A DNA stretch of 64,000 nucleotides from Glandiceps talaboti. Lineage: Eukaryota > Hemichordata > Enteropneusta > Spengelidae. The position numbers and the translations under genes are program-made. How positions within the stretch are numbered: position 1 is the first letter of the stretch; each line of letters begins with the position of its first letter. The DNA is taken from positions 10,627,391 to 10,691,390 of the forward strand of contig NC_135564.1 in NCBI RefSeq assembly GCF_964340395.1. The letters are read 5' to 3'. Below the pieces are notes generated by a model. That model searched no databases, was not told the origin of the DNA, and was given only the letters and a program-made list of their open reading frames with translations. Of this stretch, positions 38,745-50,818 are shown piece after piece.

Positions 38745-39120
38745 AATTTACTTAAAGTGGCCATATGGATGAGGATTGGGTATTTATTTTGGATTTTTAA
38801 TTTATAAAACAATTTTATCATGAATTCCTACTAGAAAAATCAATGTGCAACAACATATGCCAAGTCCTTGTTTGTAACTCGATACAGCGTAAAAAGCCAA
38901 AATATGTGTAAAAAGTTTATTATTGTATGTACCATAACAGACATTTTACACATTTTTTATCAATCTTTTGTAACTTGTTGACTTACAAACAGTAACTTGG
39001 TATACATGTATGTTGTTTCACATTGATTTTCAAGTAGGAATTCATGACAAAATTGTTTTATAAATTGAAAATCCAATATAAATACCCAATCCTCATCCAT
39101 ATGACCACTTTCAGTGAATT
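38745..39120. mobile_element. Foldback MITE-like element, family 4
   Basis: Inverted arms of about 100 bp: AAAGTGGCCATATGGATGAG...ATTCCTACT (38755-38835) and AGTAGGAATTCATGA...CTCATCCATATGACCACTTT (39033-39112). No coding capacity. Confidence 0.85.
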
Positions 39121-39155
39121 ATATTATAATCATGCCTTTGCCAAGTAATAATTCA

Positions 39156-39972
39156 TACTTTGTAACTACTACTTGTATCTACACAGTGTGTTGACTATAT
39201 ATACTTTGTAACTACTACTTGTATCTACAGTGTGTTGACTATATATACTTTGTAACTACTACTTGTATCTACACAGTGTGTTGACTATATATACTTTGTA
39301 ACTACTACTTGTATCTACAGTGTGTTGACTATATATACTTTGTAACTACTACTTGTATCTATACAGTGTGTTGACTATATATACTTTGTAACTACTACTT
39401 GTATCTACAGTGTGTTGACTATATATACTTTGTAACTATTACTTGTATCTACAGTGTGTTGACTATATATACTTTGTAACTACTACTTGTATCTACAGTG
39501 TGTTGACTATATATACTTTGTAACTACTACTTGTATCTACAGTGTGTTGACTATATATACTTTGTAACTACTACTTGTATCTACAGTGTGTTGACTATAT
39601 ATACTTTGTAACTACTACTTGTATCTACACAGTGTGTTGACTATATATACTTTGTAACTACGTACTACTTGTATCTACACAGTGTGTTGACTATATATAC
39701 TTTGTAACTACTACTTGTATCTACAGTGTGTTGACTATATATACTTTGTAACTACTACTTGTATCTATACAGTGTGTTGACTATATATACTTTGTAACTT
39801 CTACTTGTATCTACACAGTGTGTTGACTATATATACTTTGTAACTACTACTTGTATCTATACAGTGTGTTGACTATATATACTTTGTAACTACTACTTGT
39901 ATCTACAGTGTGTTGACTATATATACTTTGTAACTACTACTTGTATCTACACAGTGTGTTGACTATACATAC
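39156..39972. repeat. Satellite of 44/46-bp units, about 18 copies
   Basis: Unit TTTGTAACTACTACTTGTAT CTACAGTGTGTTGACTATAT ATAC, with CTACACAG or CTATACAG variants that lengthen it by two bases. Very homogeneous, so probably recent. No spacers, not a CRISPR. Confidence 0.95.
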
Positions 39973-40002
39973 TTCCTGTTGAAAAACGTCAGACAATTAG
40001 GT

Positions 40003-40320
40003 ATTATTCCCAATATTTTTCTTCATTCAGCCAAGGAAAATGTTAGTGACCTAAGGGGCCTTTGTCTAGTGAATCATAGATACAACCTTTACGTCACAAG
40101 TATTTTCCGTCTGAATGAAGAAAAATATTGGGGAATAATATAATTATACAACTGCCAAAAAATATATATAAAAAAATGGGGAAAGTAATAACAATTTTGA
40201 ACGTTTTGACTCATATTCAAACACAGCAGAACCAATGATGTAGGCACATGTTGTCTTGACAGAGACATGTTGTATATATATATTCCAAATATATATATAT
40301 TCCATATTTTTTGTTTAACC
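40003..40320. mobile_element. Foldback family 6, best copy
   Basis: Terminal arms ATTATTCC-CAATATTTTTCTTC (40003-40030) and GAAGAAAAATATTGGGGAATAAT (40111-40139), with a flank similar to the other copies to about 40320. Confidence 0.75.
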
Positions 40321-42768
40321 TGCCTCGTGCATGGTGTAATGAAAAATGTAATTCTAAAAAGCACAGGCAGAGAACAACTGTGACAATACAATATATAAAT
40401 TTACAAACTCTTACGAGACAGGCAATGAGACACTGTTTGAAAACTGAAGGCTCAGTTACCAGAGTAGTACATTACCATATACAGTGTGTAGGTTTTTAAA
40501 AAAAAAAGTAATATATTCTGCCATACAACTTACCACTGAGTCCACATGGTATCAGAGTCCAGTACTATAACTGTCCCAAATCAGTTTTGGTTTATATCTA
40601 ATCATACCGTATCTCAAACCGCCTACACAAGTTTGTTTTGTGGACATATACAAATAACAATCATGGCTCTTTACATATACAGTAGCATGATGAGGGGAGA
40701 TCACCCTAACTTCGTAATGTGTATCAAAAAAAGTTCTGAATTTCCTAAATGTTGATGTCATTGTTTTCAAGTCTATGACTCATAACAACACAATGTTCTT
40801 TATTATAAGGAAACCCCTCTATAGTTATTTTTGGTAGACTACGAGACCACTTCCTGGTCGAGTGACAGCTCTACCAATACTATTGTCATCTACAATCTAC
40901 ATTCTGTATTAGTTTCACTTTGAAATCAGAGTGTAAACATTCAGTCTGTGTTGGAACTTATACAAAGTATGATTCCAGAACAAGGAAACAGGGAAACGTT
41001 TTGGTTGTAACTACAATCTAAGCAGTACTACTAGTACACTAAAGGTATGTTTACCCATTGAAAGATTACAATGGCTAATATTGACACAAGAAATAAATTA
41101 TACTTTAACTGTAAGAATTGACACCAAAACAAGTATATAGTAACAACTGAATTAGGAATACCAAACTATGGCTATTACAATGTTGATACTAGCTAGTTTG
41201 TCTTTGTATTTTTCTCTTGTTTAAATACATTTTATTAGCATGTGTGTGTTCCAATGGGTGTATGTTATGTATATATTGTCATAATCATTGATATTTCCAA
41301 CACATTAATATATAATTACAATTATTATCATTTTATAAACACATATATGCAAAAAAAAAATTCTTGTTGTTGACAGTCTATACCCTGTATGTTTTCTATC
41401 TCAGTTAAATACAGCCATGCTTTACTCTTCTACAGCATGGACTCAAGACTACATACCATGCCATACTGTAGAACAGGACAGCATGGATTCCAGGCTACAA
41501 AAAGTCAAGGTCTTAAAATTAGCTTACACCTAATAATATGGGAATAGACACTTGAATAAAGTTGCTATGTCCGGCTCCTATGGTGTTTTATGCTTTAGGA
41601 GAAAACCATTTGATTTTTTTTTTTGGGGGGGGGGGGGGTTGAACAGCAATTTTTTTTCAACAATGACAGCACATTTTTATTCCAAGAGCAACTAGACAGT
41701 AACATTTTTTTGCCTAGTAGGGGTACAGGAATTTTTCTTCTTCTAAATATATGCTTTAAATTTGACCATTTGTCCTCATACTGTGTCACATAGGAAGTTA
41801 CTGACAACCTAGTCTAAAAATATTTTTGGAATTTGAATTTCCTCATAACAGGAGACATACATGACGGATGCAACTCATTCAAAAAGCAGCAAGTACATTT
41901 TGAAAAGTGGGTGGTAAAAGTTGAAATGAAGTTTGGGGGAGCCAAGTGGGATGAGCATGGGGGGGGGACTGTTTAGATTTTTAAAAATCAAAGACTAAAA
42001 GAATGCTTTTCTGGTGCTATTTTAACATGTTGATGTAGTAATAATATGAGATAAAATTTGAACCAAAATACAAGGGAGCAGTGTGTGGGGGTGGGGTTGG
42101 GGGGTTGGGCAGGTGGTTTCCTCCTCCAACCCCTAAATATTGATGACTATATACTATATGGTGTTATTTTAACATATCAAGATGATGACTATACATCTGT
42201 CCTGATTGCAACTGAAATATGAATTCTGTAGACTAACTTCCAAGAAAAATTCTAAAGGTACATCATTGCATTTATCATGTCATTGTCAGTATACAGTAAT
42301 CTGATTTGATTTGAAGGTAGTGTTTTGTGTTGTTCCAGCAAGTTTCTGCATTTAATTACAGCATAGTTTTTTTACCTCATACCCTGGAAGCCACTTTTTT
42401 CCTACCTTGTGAGTGGGTCGATCAGCAAATTGATTCCCTGCTTTTAGCCTGCGATAATTTTGTTTTTCAAGAAAATCTTCCAAGCCCCCGAGTTCAAATG
42501 GTTTACTCCTCAGTGCGCATGAAATTTGTCTCATGCCCGCTTACCACCATAGGGGTGTGTAGTATTAGTTAGATTGATGTTTTCCTTGTCTACAGGCTAA
42601 ATATAACAATGTTTTGACTATAATTTCCTACCTGTGAGAAAAAAACACCTGTTGCATTTCAGTGTAGCAGCAGGATTCGTACGATATTTTCTTAATTAAG
42701 AAAACGGCAATCTAAGCAATAATACGTGACCCTGTGCTTACAACTCACTGGTATTTTTAACGGGTTAT

Positions 42769-42802
42769 CCATAGACCCTCCACTTTGGTGGAGGGTCTAT
42801 GG
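42769..42802. other. Perfect 15-bp hairpin
   Basis: CCATAGACCCTCCAC, four-base loop, GTGGAGGGTCTATGG. Flanked on both sides by GGTTATC. Confidence 0.8.
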
Positions 42803-43459
42803 GTTATCTAAAGAAACCAATCACTTGATTTAAACATGGAGGTAGGTAGGATATCACCATGAACAACACATGGCGAGCGCCAAGTCCTTCAGTTTCCGGG
42901 TTCACTCCTTGTCGAACATGTTGAACGAACGTACGGGTACACTGCACCTTACAAGTACTAGAAGAAAAAAACTAACCCCTGACGTGTAAAAGTTATTAAA
43001 ACCACCAGCATGTACTGCAAGTCTTTCACTTTCCTTTCAGAGTATACTTCCTCGAACACCAACTGTAATTCTACTTAATTCTGTGTACGAGCATCCGGCG
43101 ACGACAACTTCGAAACCAACGCTGCAGTGTACGTACACGATGATCGGGGAATCCCCATATAGAGGGCGCTGTTCGCTACAGGGTTGTTTGTCGTATGGTT
43201 CATTATAAATTAAATTCAATAGAACCTCATTTTAATTTCCTCTCTTCATTGGTCATGGGGCTAACATTATAATTGCAGAAAAGACCCTATTTTTTGTGTT
43301 TCTCATTACTTTTTCATAGCAACTATGGGTCGGTTTGTCGATTTGAAATTTAAAAGGAAGTAAAACAAAAACTTCATCTCTTCATGTGGCATATGTACGA
43401 AAGCCTATCGGGGACTTCACACTTCATGTGTAGTTAATTGTACTTTATGCACACAATGT

Positions 43460-43600
43460 CATGTAAATGGCACTGTATGAGTGACATAATTATGGATAAC
43501 TTATTTGACTCGACCACTACAAAATAAGTTGTTGAAAATGAAATGTGGTGGTCGAGTCAAAGTTATCTATAATTATATCACGCCTACAGCGCCAAACATG
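43460..43600. mobile_element. Foldback element, family 7
   Basis: Inverted arms CATGTAAATGGCACTGTA...ACTCGACCAC and GTGGTCGAGTCAAAG...GGCGCCAAACATG-like, about 60 bp each with a short loop. Confidence 0.7.
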
Positions 43601-44153
43601 TACTTTTCGGACCCTCCAGCATCTGCCTTTAGTTTTTCGTTCTTACACAATAATTGTTGGAATGCAATTTTTTAGCTATAGCTATCATACATGATATACG
43701 CCTTAATTGCCAAAGTGTTATGCCTAACTATAAGAAATATGAAGTTTTTATACTTACGATATTGCCTAATTACCGAATATTATTAAATTTGCAAATGAAA
43801 AATCTAGGTTTATATCAATCATACAATTTGTTGCAATTTGTTTGACATCAAAGTGTAAACTAAAATATATGGAATATGAACCTTGTATTCTCAAATCATT
43901 TGTATAAATGACTGATTAAAATTATAAACTACATCAGTAAACTATATCAATTTATGCACCAACTTGTATAACCTGGACTCCAGGGGATTGGAGATTTTGA
44001 ATGTTGATTTCCTCATCTCACAAAATAACGAATTCTCTTAGACATTTCTAGTGTTATCAGGACTGGACTCGTTGACTAGTACAAGTTTAGAAGCGATGTG
44101 AAAATAAAATGATGGAACTCATCAATTTTAAGACAAACAGTACCATTGCTGTC

Positions 44154-44160
44154 TTTATTT
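44154..44160 (-). terminator. Possible poly(A) signal of the secreted-protein gene
   Basis: AATAAAG on the minus strand (CTTTATT on plus) lies about 500 bp downstream of the 3' exon at 44705, with no better signal noticed between. Position and sequence only. Confidence 0.3.
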
Positions 44161-44388
44161 TCCCAAGCGTACACCAAAATGTTACACATACATTTTCAAA
44201 TAACAATGATGACAGAATTTTGAAACGAAAATAGGAAGGAATATCTTGAAGTTTATACATAATCATATCAACTTGTTCTAATAGATACAGTGATGAAATT
44301 GATGAGGAAAAATTAATATGATGTCGTGTAGTTGGTACACTGCAGCAAAGTCTAGTGCAAAAAATACAACTGTAGAGCGACGTCGTGA

Positions 44389-44650
44389 TGTTGTGATATT
44401 AATATGCAAATCAATCCTGTAAAGCGTCCATGCATAAATTAACTAACATCAACACGTCGAGTGTAGTCGACATAGTATTACATGAGATAGATATATTGTG
44501 ATGTTGATATGCAAATTACTTCTGTACAGTGTCCATGCATAACGTATAAATGACGTCACAAAATGTAGAATGTAATGGAAATATATTATGATATGCAAAT
44601 TACTCCAGTAATTATAAACCGTCGGTGCATAAATTAAATGACGTCATAAG
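44389..44650. repeat. Three degenerate repeats carrying ATGCAAAT octamers
   Basis: Each unit has TGAT...ATATGCAAAT, CCTGTA/CAGTA and GTCCATGCATAA-like, and the last two have ATGACGTCA. Located immediately 3' of the secreted-protein gene, in its 3' UTR or just beyond. Confidence 0.65.
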
Positions 44651-44661
44651 TGTAATAATAA

Positions 44662-44705
44662 TTATAAGCCTTCTTCTCCATCCTTTGCAGCAGCTACCCT
44701 CAGTC
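44662..44705 (-). other. Candidate alternative 3' coding exon of the secreted-protein gene
   Basis: A strong acceptor (pyrimidine tract TTTCCTTTGCCCATTTTCAG on the minus strand) ends at 44706. In one frame the following sequence reads LRVAAAKDGEEGL then TAA at 44662-44664. It would join in phase to a donor inside the Lys-Lys-Lys-Arg codons near 45068. With the donor after the main stop, the same exon is 3' UTR instead. RNA reads are needed to decide. Confidence 0.35.
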
Positions 44706-45023
44706 CTGAAAATGGGCAAAGGAAACAGAAAGAAATACATCAACAAGCGGGTACATCATATATAAGAAATGGGGATACAGCTGTAAACTACATAAAGGGG
44801 AGTGCCGTGGAATTAGAGGATGGGTAACTTTTTACAAATTGGTCCTCGGGGAGGGTTGTCACGGTTGTGATTTACCCAGGTGTAATTAGCGAAGTTATCA
44901 ATGACACTTAAACGACAGTAACTTTCAATAGCACTATAATGTGGTTTCCATCCCGCAAACATAGTCTGCTAATTGAAGAGTGCAACTAAAAATTAGTAAA
45001 TTCATATTTTACCTTTTACACAT

Positions 45024-45434
45024 TCAGTAATACATGTTCTTGAACTTGAAAAAATCCGGCAATTTACGCTTTTTTTTCCCTGACCCAGCGGCAGCTACGA
45101 TGCATGAGTTAAGATAGGCTTGAGATTGCTCAGTGAAGTCATCAAGTATACGATTCATAATGTTTTTCACTTCATTATTATCCATCAATTCTGTTAACAC
45201 AAAGCGAACCAGGCTCAGAATTTCAGAATCTGTCCACTGATCGGCGGATGGGTAAGGCACCCATTCTGGCAGCTCGTCCTGAACGTACGGTCTGAGATTC
45301 GTGATACCGGATTCTGATCTTACACTGTCCGCTAATCCTGGTTTACCATCAGAGCAATGCATAGCCTCTGATAGGTGAATAGACACCAACCACGTCACAA
45401 GGTTTACAATGTATAACAAACCCAACTTTGCCAT
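45024..45434 (-). CDS. Small secreted protein, possible prohormone
   Basis: The open frame of 136 residues starts with a clear signal peptide (residues 1-24, hydrophobic core LLYIVNLVTWLVSI, cut likely after LSEA). The mature part has only two cysteines (27 and 111) and an amphipathic helical middle. At 119-124 there is Gly-Lys-Lys-Lys-Arg-Lys, which fits amidation followed by basic-site cleavage in secretory granules (family knowledge; the use here is inference). I do not recognise the family. A good acceptor at about 45475 suggests a 5' UTR intron, and a donor (AAAG then GTAAAATATG) lies just after the stop. An alternative internal donor at the KKK-R codon would join the exon at 44705 and change the C-terminus. 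Not a certain gene, but signal peptide, splice signals and composition support it. Confidence 0.6.
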   Translation of the reverse strand: MAKLGLLYIVNLVTWLVSIHLSEAMHCSDGKPGLADSVRSESGITNLRPYVQDELPEWVPYPSADQWTDSEILSLVRFVLTELMDNNEVKNIMNRILDDFTEQSQAYLNSCIVAAAGSGKKKRKLPDFFKFKNMYY

Positions 45435-45906
45435 TCTTTCTTTAGTAGTTCAAGTTTCGATTTAATTGTCGGTCCTGTAAAGACAGATACGAAAAAGCAA
45501 GCAAAAGATGAGTCTACAAGTGAAATACCTCTTCAGGGAGGGAGTGGCTACTCAGTACTCGCCCAAGAAAATGGTGGGAATGTGGGTAAGAAGAACAAAT
45601 GGCAGATCGCAAATTGCCTACCCACCTCATTTCAAACATGATGAAAGCTCCTGTTAGAGTTACAATTTGACGGAGGGGGGTGAGGGGGTACTCGGTTGGG
45701 TAATAATGTACATGTACCCTGGCGGAATCAAAATATAAGCACAAAACGCTGCAAAATTCTAGTGTACATTTCAGCTAGAAACTAAGGGACAGTCAAATGT
45801 CTACATTCTGTCGGATAGTGCAAAGCCTGGATAACTTTCCATATTGATTTAGAAGACGTACAGTGACTTCGAGCCTATGTTAACCTGATACAACTCCAAG
45901 CACAAA

Positions 45907-45909
<3 letters not shown>

Positions 45910-45959
<50 letters not shown>
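45910..45959. repeat. CA dinucleotide array
   Basis: Pure CA run upstream of the secreted-protein gene. Confidence 0.95.
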
Positions 45960-45960
<1 letters not shown>

Positions 45961-46159
45961 ATTTACCCGTAGGGTCATTGACAACATGCAGCACGATCAT
46001 AGCGGAATTACAGTTGAAATAATTTTGGTCCGCCGAGAGTTTTCCATATACAATGTCAAATGTCGCCCACACTTCAATCTCAGAACCAATTTATCTAAAC
46101 ATGATAGAACAAATCGAAATCTATGGGTGACAGTAGAGACACCAAATTATACACTGAAC

Positions 46160-46400
46160 TTAGTTTGATGCAGTACAGCACCGAATTGCAAATAGTTTGT
46201 CACCTAATTTTATGAAATCCTTGGTATTTTTATCTGTTGGAAATAAACCAGATATTGCGGACGGTCTTTCGTTCATTTCGGGCAAAAACCCTTCGTCGAC
46301 CTGAGCTGGATTCTTGACACTCTTGATATTAGTTTGAGATGGACGAAAAAGAACAAAACAGGAGTAAATGGGAAATATATGTAAATTACTGGTGATGAGT
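46160..46400 (-). mobile_element. Decayed dispersed element with stem-loop core
   Basis: Minus strand reads GTCGACGAAGGGTTTTTGCC then CGAAATGAACG and AATATCTGGTTTATTTCCAAC. The GACGA, stem-loop, CGAAA layout resembles repeats of Penelope-like elements that carry degenerate hammerhead-like motifs. Assigned from pattern memory, so low confidence. Confidence 0.3.
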
Positions 46401-46489
46401 GTAACCATGGTAACCTATACAATGCGACTATGTGCGACTTGTTTGAATTTATGTCTTTAGTTATTGGTGTCCCTGGATGTGTTGTTTCT

Positions 46490-46630
46490 TATCCATAATG
46501 TCACCCCTATTAACACTCCTTACATTAGTTTAACTGTGGCAGCCCTCTCACCAGCGTCTATCCATAATGTCACCCCTAACACTCCCTGCATTTAATAGCT
46601 ACTATGGCAGCCCTCTCTCCAACGTCTATG
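46490..46630. repeat. Tandem duplication of about 70 bp
   Basis: ATCCATAATGTCACCCCTA...AACACTCC...GGCAGCCCTCTC...GTCTAT occurs twice in a row. Confidence 0.8.
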
Positions 46631-46956
46631 TTTCAAACAAATCGTCATCAGGTTCAACCAAAATCGTACTAAATCTCACTAACGTTGCTACTCTCTGGCT
46701 CGACAAACATCTTTCTATTGAACACTTTACATTAATTGTCATAATTCCCCACATATGTTAACTGACCTATGTTATACATTGTACTAGACAGAAAACTAAG
46801 GGCTTTGAGGTTTCCGAAATATGTATATGCTGATACGGTTTAAAAGGAGCACACACCTTCTTTACTTTTGGGTAAAGTGGAAAATAGTTAAACTCTGAAT
46901 TTATAACGTACAAACAGATACAGATACTCAACATCGCAATACTGTGCTGTAAATTG

Positions 46957-46959
46957 TAC

Positions 46960-47018
<59 letters not shown>

Positions 47019-47020
47019 GC
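46957..47020. repeat. GTCT microsatellite
   Basis: Pure array of CTGT units. Confidence 0.95.
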
Positions 47021-47764
47021 ATATACTGCTACCAGAAATGACCACCCCTCTCACCTTCTCAGAATATCCAATGTATTTGTTGAAGGACTGTATATTTCCG
47101 TCTTAAATTGAGATATTACTATAAAATGTATTATATGAAATACGAACGGTTATTTCAATCGCCGTATATACTTCAATTTATCAAAAATAACTAAAGTAAA
47201 CTTAGTAACACCGGAGAAAGGTTAATATTTTAAAATATAATATAATATAATATACAATAAAAGTTCAAACGCCAAAAATCGTCACACAAGAACGAATTTC
47301 TTGCGTACTAGCTCTTTTAAGAAATGAAATTGCTTTCTGTAAAGACGGTTTTATGATTGAGTACATTTATTATGTATGTAAGCACGATCTCGATGTATTC
47401 CCCGGTTTATCGTTGTGCCATTCGATGTGATATTTTACGTAGGCAAATCAAAGTACGATGGTGTCGAATGCTACACATTTCTTGAGACTGGCTAACGGAA
47501 GTTGTAGTGTCATTGTACTTTCGTGGCTGTCTTGTTCCATTCTTGTTGCATCATTCTCATTTTACAAACTAGCACAGCTATATAGGACAGACTGTCTTTT
47601 ACAACAATGTTTGAATTTTGGAGTGGTCTTGTTGTCCAATGACCGCTGAATATTCATTTTGGAGCACCAAATTCAATTTGCAGTAATTCATGTGGTGTGC
47701 ATTGACGTGAAGTTCAAAACTGTACGCTACGGTGTATTGATCGTAATGAGTACATTATTCATTG

Positions 47765-47895
47765 ACTACTACCAAACTAGAGTGACTACAGAGTTTCAAT
47801 TAGTTTCAATTGTTTTTACGTCTCACTCAAGGTATTTTGCTACAAATTACATACATTTTTTCTCACTGTGAGCACAAATCAACATCGCCGACACT
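47765..47895. mobile_element. Foldback family 2 half-copy
   Basis: AAACTAGAGTGACTACAG, TTTTACGTCTCACTC and CTCACTGTGAGCACAAATCA match the left part of 9258-9581. Confidence 0.6.
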
Positions 47896-49248
47896 AAGTT
47901 AATCCGCCGACCCTACACAGATAAGAAATTCTTTGTCTTCTTGACCTTCGTGCACGTCTGTTTTCTTTCCCCTGTGATCCCAGTACATATTTCATCAAAC
48001 TATAAGAGAAGGGGTATTCTGACCGACAATTCGTTTGCTTTCGAGTCGAAGCACTACTTTGTCATAAATAAAAACATTAAAAAAATAAAAATAAAATAAA
48101 ATTTTGATCTACCTACCTACTCTATTTTCTGAGGCCATGCTTAACCTATCGGAAACACACTTATTTTTTCTCTCGCCTAAATGTAACATTTAATTTCATG
48201 TGCGCGCTATCAATGCCTGTATATTTCTGCTGTTGGGGAGGGTGTTGGAGGGGTGTCGTCTCCCATGCTGAAAATCTTTTTGAAAATAAGGTCATGTAGG
48301 AAGCCATTTAGAGACTGACAAAATATCAAACTATACACGCAATTTAAAGCTACAGAGTACTTTGAATATGGTCATTATAATCCGACCTACCTACTACCTA
48401 CTTACCATAATTTTTTCAGTGTTTTTGCCTTATGCACAATCACGATTACCGAAGAACAATACTGATTAGAACACAGTATTCCCACAACATGAACAGTTTT
48501 GCAGGCCTTAACGAATCAGACCCTACTGTGTATTAACTTCAAAGAAAACTTTGACAGCAATATAATTTCAGCGATATTATGAAGAAAAGGGCTCCCGGAC
48601 TGAGCAAAGTTTCAATATAAATACGTTAGATGCGTCTCTTTTCTCACTAAGAATTGTTTGCCAGTGTGCATATATTTGTACGTAGAAAATCGTTTATGTT
48701 AGAAATCATGATGTTTATACGTAGCATAAATCATACTTACTGTCTCATTCAAAGCTCGGCTGCGCCCAGTGAATGATAGCATTAGTCCTTTCCCTTCTTT
48801 ATACATTGTCTACTCGATATAATAACACTTAGGGGGTCCACAGTGACGAAGATGTAAATTGAGTCGACATTTGGAAACAACTATTCTAGAGGCAAGCCAA
48901 ATTGTCAGCACTGTGTGAACACATCCCACCTTGCATACGGAAAACAACTGACACACTGCCGGTCATAATTTACTTCTTATCACCTTATTTGTATACTTCC
49001 TGCAAAACATTTACTGGTCTTGGAACATTATGAAGTTGGTTCCTGCTTTCATACATCAACCGTGGATATAAATCTTACAGAGCATACTCCTTGAGGACAA
49101 CGAAAATCTAATCCCCATGTATGCGTACGCTTGCGACAGGAAGCTATGATGAACAAGAAAATCTGCTACCTTTTTATCTAGCTATTCATTTTTATCAGAG
49201 ATTGCAATTTTCTCCCTATCTATATGTGCTATAGCTACTGAATTGTTG

Positions 49249-49253
<5 letters not shown>

Positions 49254-49341
<88 letters not shown>

Positions 49342-49347
49342 CCCCCC
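49254..49347. repeat. CT array followed by C run
   Basis: About 85 bp of CT dinucleotides then CCCCCCCC. Confidence 0.95.
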
Positions 49348-49677
49348 GCCACAAACAAATATACTTAGTAATTGAGAAAGGTTCTCGGATATAACAGAGA
49401 ATGTTCCTCTTGTTAATGTCTAAATTTTACGAATGACTTATAATTACTGTGCGTTGTCTCATGCATTCAACCAACAATCAGATGCACCAACAACCTTTTT
49501 ACTGTCATAATGATATTAAACTTTTCTTAAATATTTTCACCAATTTTTCTAATTTGAGATGACAGTCTTTTAAAAATGTGAATTGTTTGCCAAGATAGTC
49601 TATTCTATTCTTATAAAGTAGATGCAAGACAGTCAAGCAGTCCACATGAGTCATGATCATAAAATACCTGTCATGTG

Positions 49678-49681
<4 letters not shown>

Positions 49682-49743
<62 letters not shown>

Positions 49744-49748
49744 GGGGG
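49682..49748. repeat. AT array followed by G run
   Basis: About 60 bp of AT dinucleotides then GGGGGGGG. Confidence 0.95.
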
Positions 49749-50818
49749 GTCATCATGCTTTAGAATTAAGTGATAGGGGTCAGCCTGTTTTTGGTTTTAC
49801 ACATAGGAGGTAAGTGACTTTTTGTCGGCCCAATTTAAGCATCCACCGCCCCCCAGGCTGAAGAAACTGACCGGTCCCTTATCCGAAAACACTGATTGAA
49901 ATTGGTATAGACTTTCCGGTTGTGTCATCCATAGGGACTGAATTGCATTACTGATGAGTGTTCTCGCTTAATGCTCCTAAAGACTGACACTTGTACACAT
50001 TTGTATTTGAGTTTCAGTCTGGCTGTGTCACACTTAACCTTTAATTCATCCACCTACACAACTAAATGTTAAGATTAACTATATTCCAGAACTTGATTTA
50101 CCAGTTATGGAAAAGCACTTGATAGCAGTTGATGCCCGTAAGCTGTTGAACTTTTTACCAAACAATGCAATTATGTTAAATTCGCACGTCACGCATCTGT
50201 ACAGCCCCAAACAGTGTTATATGTTATGTGTAAAATGATACGCCATGTTTTGAATTAAAATGTCAAGAAATGCGTCAAGGGGTATTGTAACAATACTGTG
50301 TAGTAATGACAGATAAATACCATCCGGGTGAGCGGAGTATATCAACCATTCCCAGTTTGGCTTCCGTCGCAGTTCAATATTCTGCCAGTTTCTGGTACGC
50401 GATGTGTTGTTCGCTGCATGAATGCAGTATTGGGTTGATTGACCATATTTCACTTCATTTACCAAACCTTTATCATTTCACAATGTTTTTGCCTCGGAGA
50501 CGATAATTCAGATAATTATAAGATGGCCATTTACTCTCTTTTGAAGACGTGGATTCACATGTTGCCTTCGTCTTTTAAGAAAAGTTCAACAAATTCGGTC
50601 AATAGATATAAGATTATCTTTGCTGGTTGCCGACGAACTGTTAGCAGGTTTTTCACCGACTTTTTCTGTAGTATGCGAGACAGCAATAATGGAAAAGTGT
50701 GAAATGGTCTCCATAACAAGAAACCGGAAGACTTCGTCAATTTTCCCTTATAAACTTAAGGTGTCAATTTTCCCTTATAAACTTAAGGTGTCACGTTTCA
50801 CTTATCGAGCACAATAAC

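Larger units (their letters stand above)
37497..44661. other. Intergenic repeat-rich region
   Basis: No coding sequence supported. It holds a dispersed 69-bp-type repeat (37200-37375), a long foldback element (38745-39120), a 46-bp satellite (39156-39972), another foldback element (40003-40320), homopolymer tracts near 41608-41638, two hairpins (42769-42802 and 43460-43600) and octamer-bearing repeats (44389-44650). Confidence 0.6.

Noticed and set aside
39156-39972. CRISPR-like regular repeat
   Set aside because: Units are contiguous with no unique spacers, in a eukaryotic genome: a satellite.
42327-42572. Plus-strand 81-codon open frame and its minus-strand counterpart
   Set aside because: No signal peptide, domain, start context or splice support; both strands are open, as expected by chance.
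44662-44705. Independent coding exon of another gene
   Set aside because: It fits better as a 3' UTR or alternative last exon of the secreted-protein gene just upstream on the same strand.
50217-50817. Cluster of overlapping short open frames on both strands
   Set aside because: No recognisable protein features and no consistent splice signals; includes a simple direct repeat at 50735-50795.
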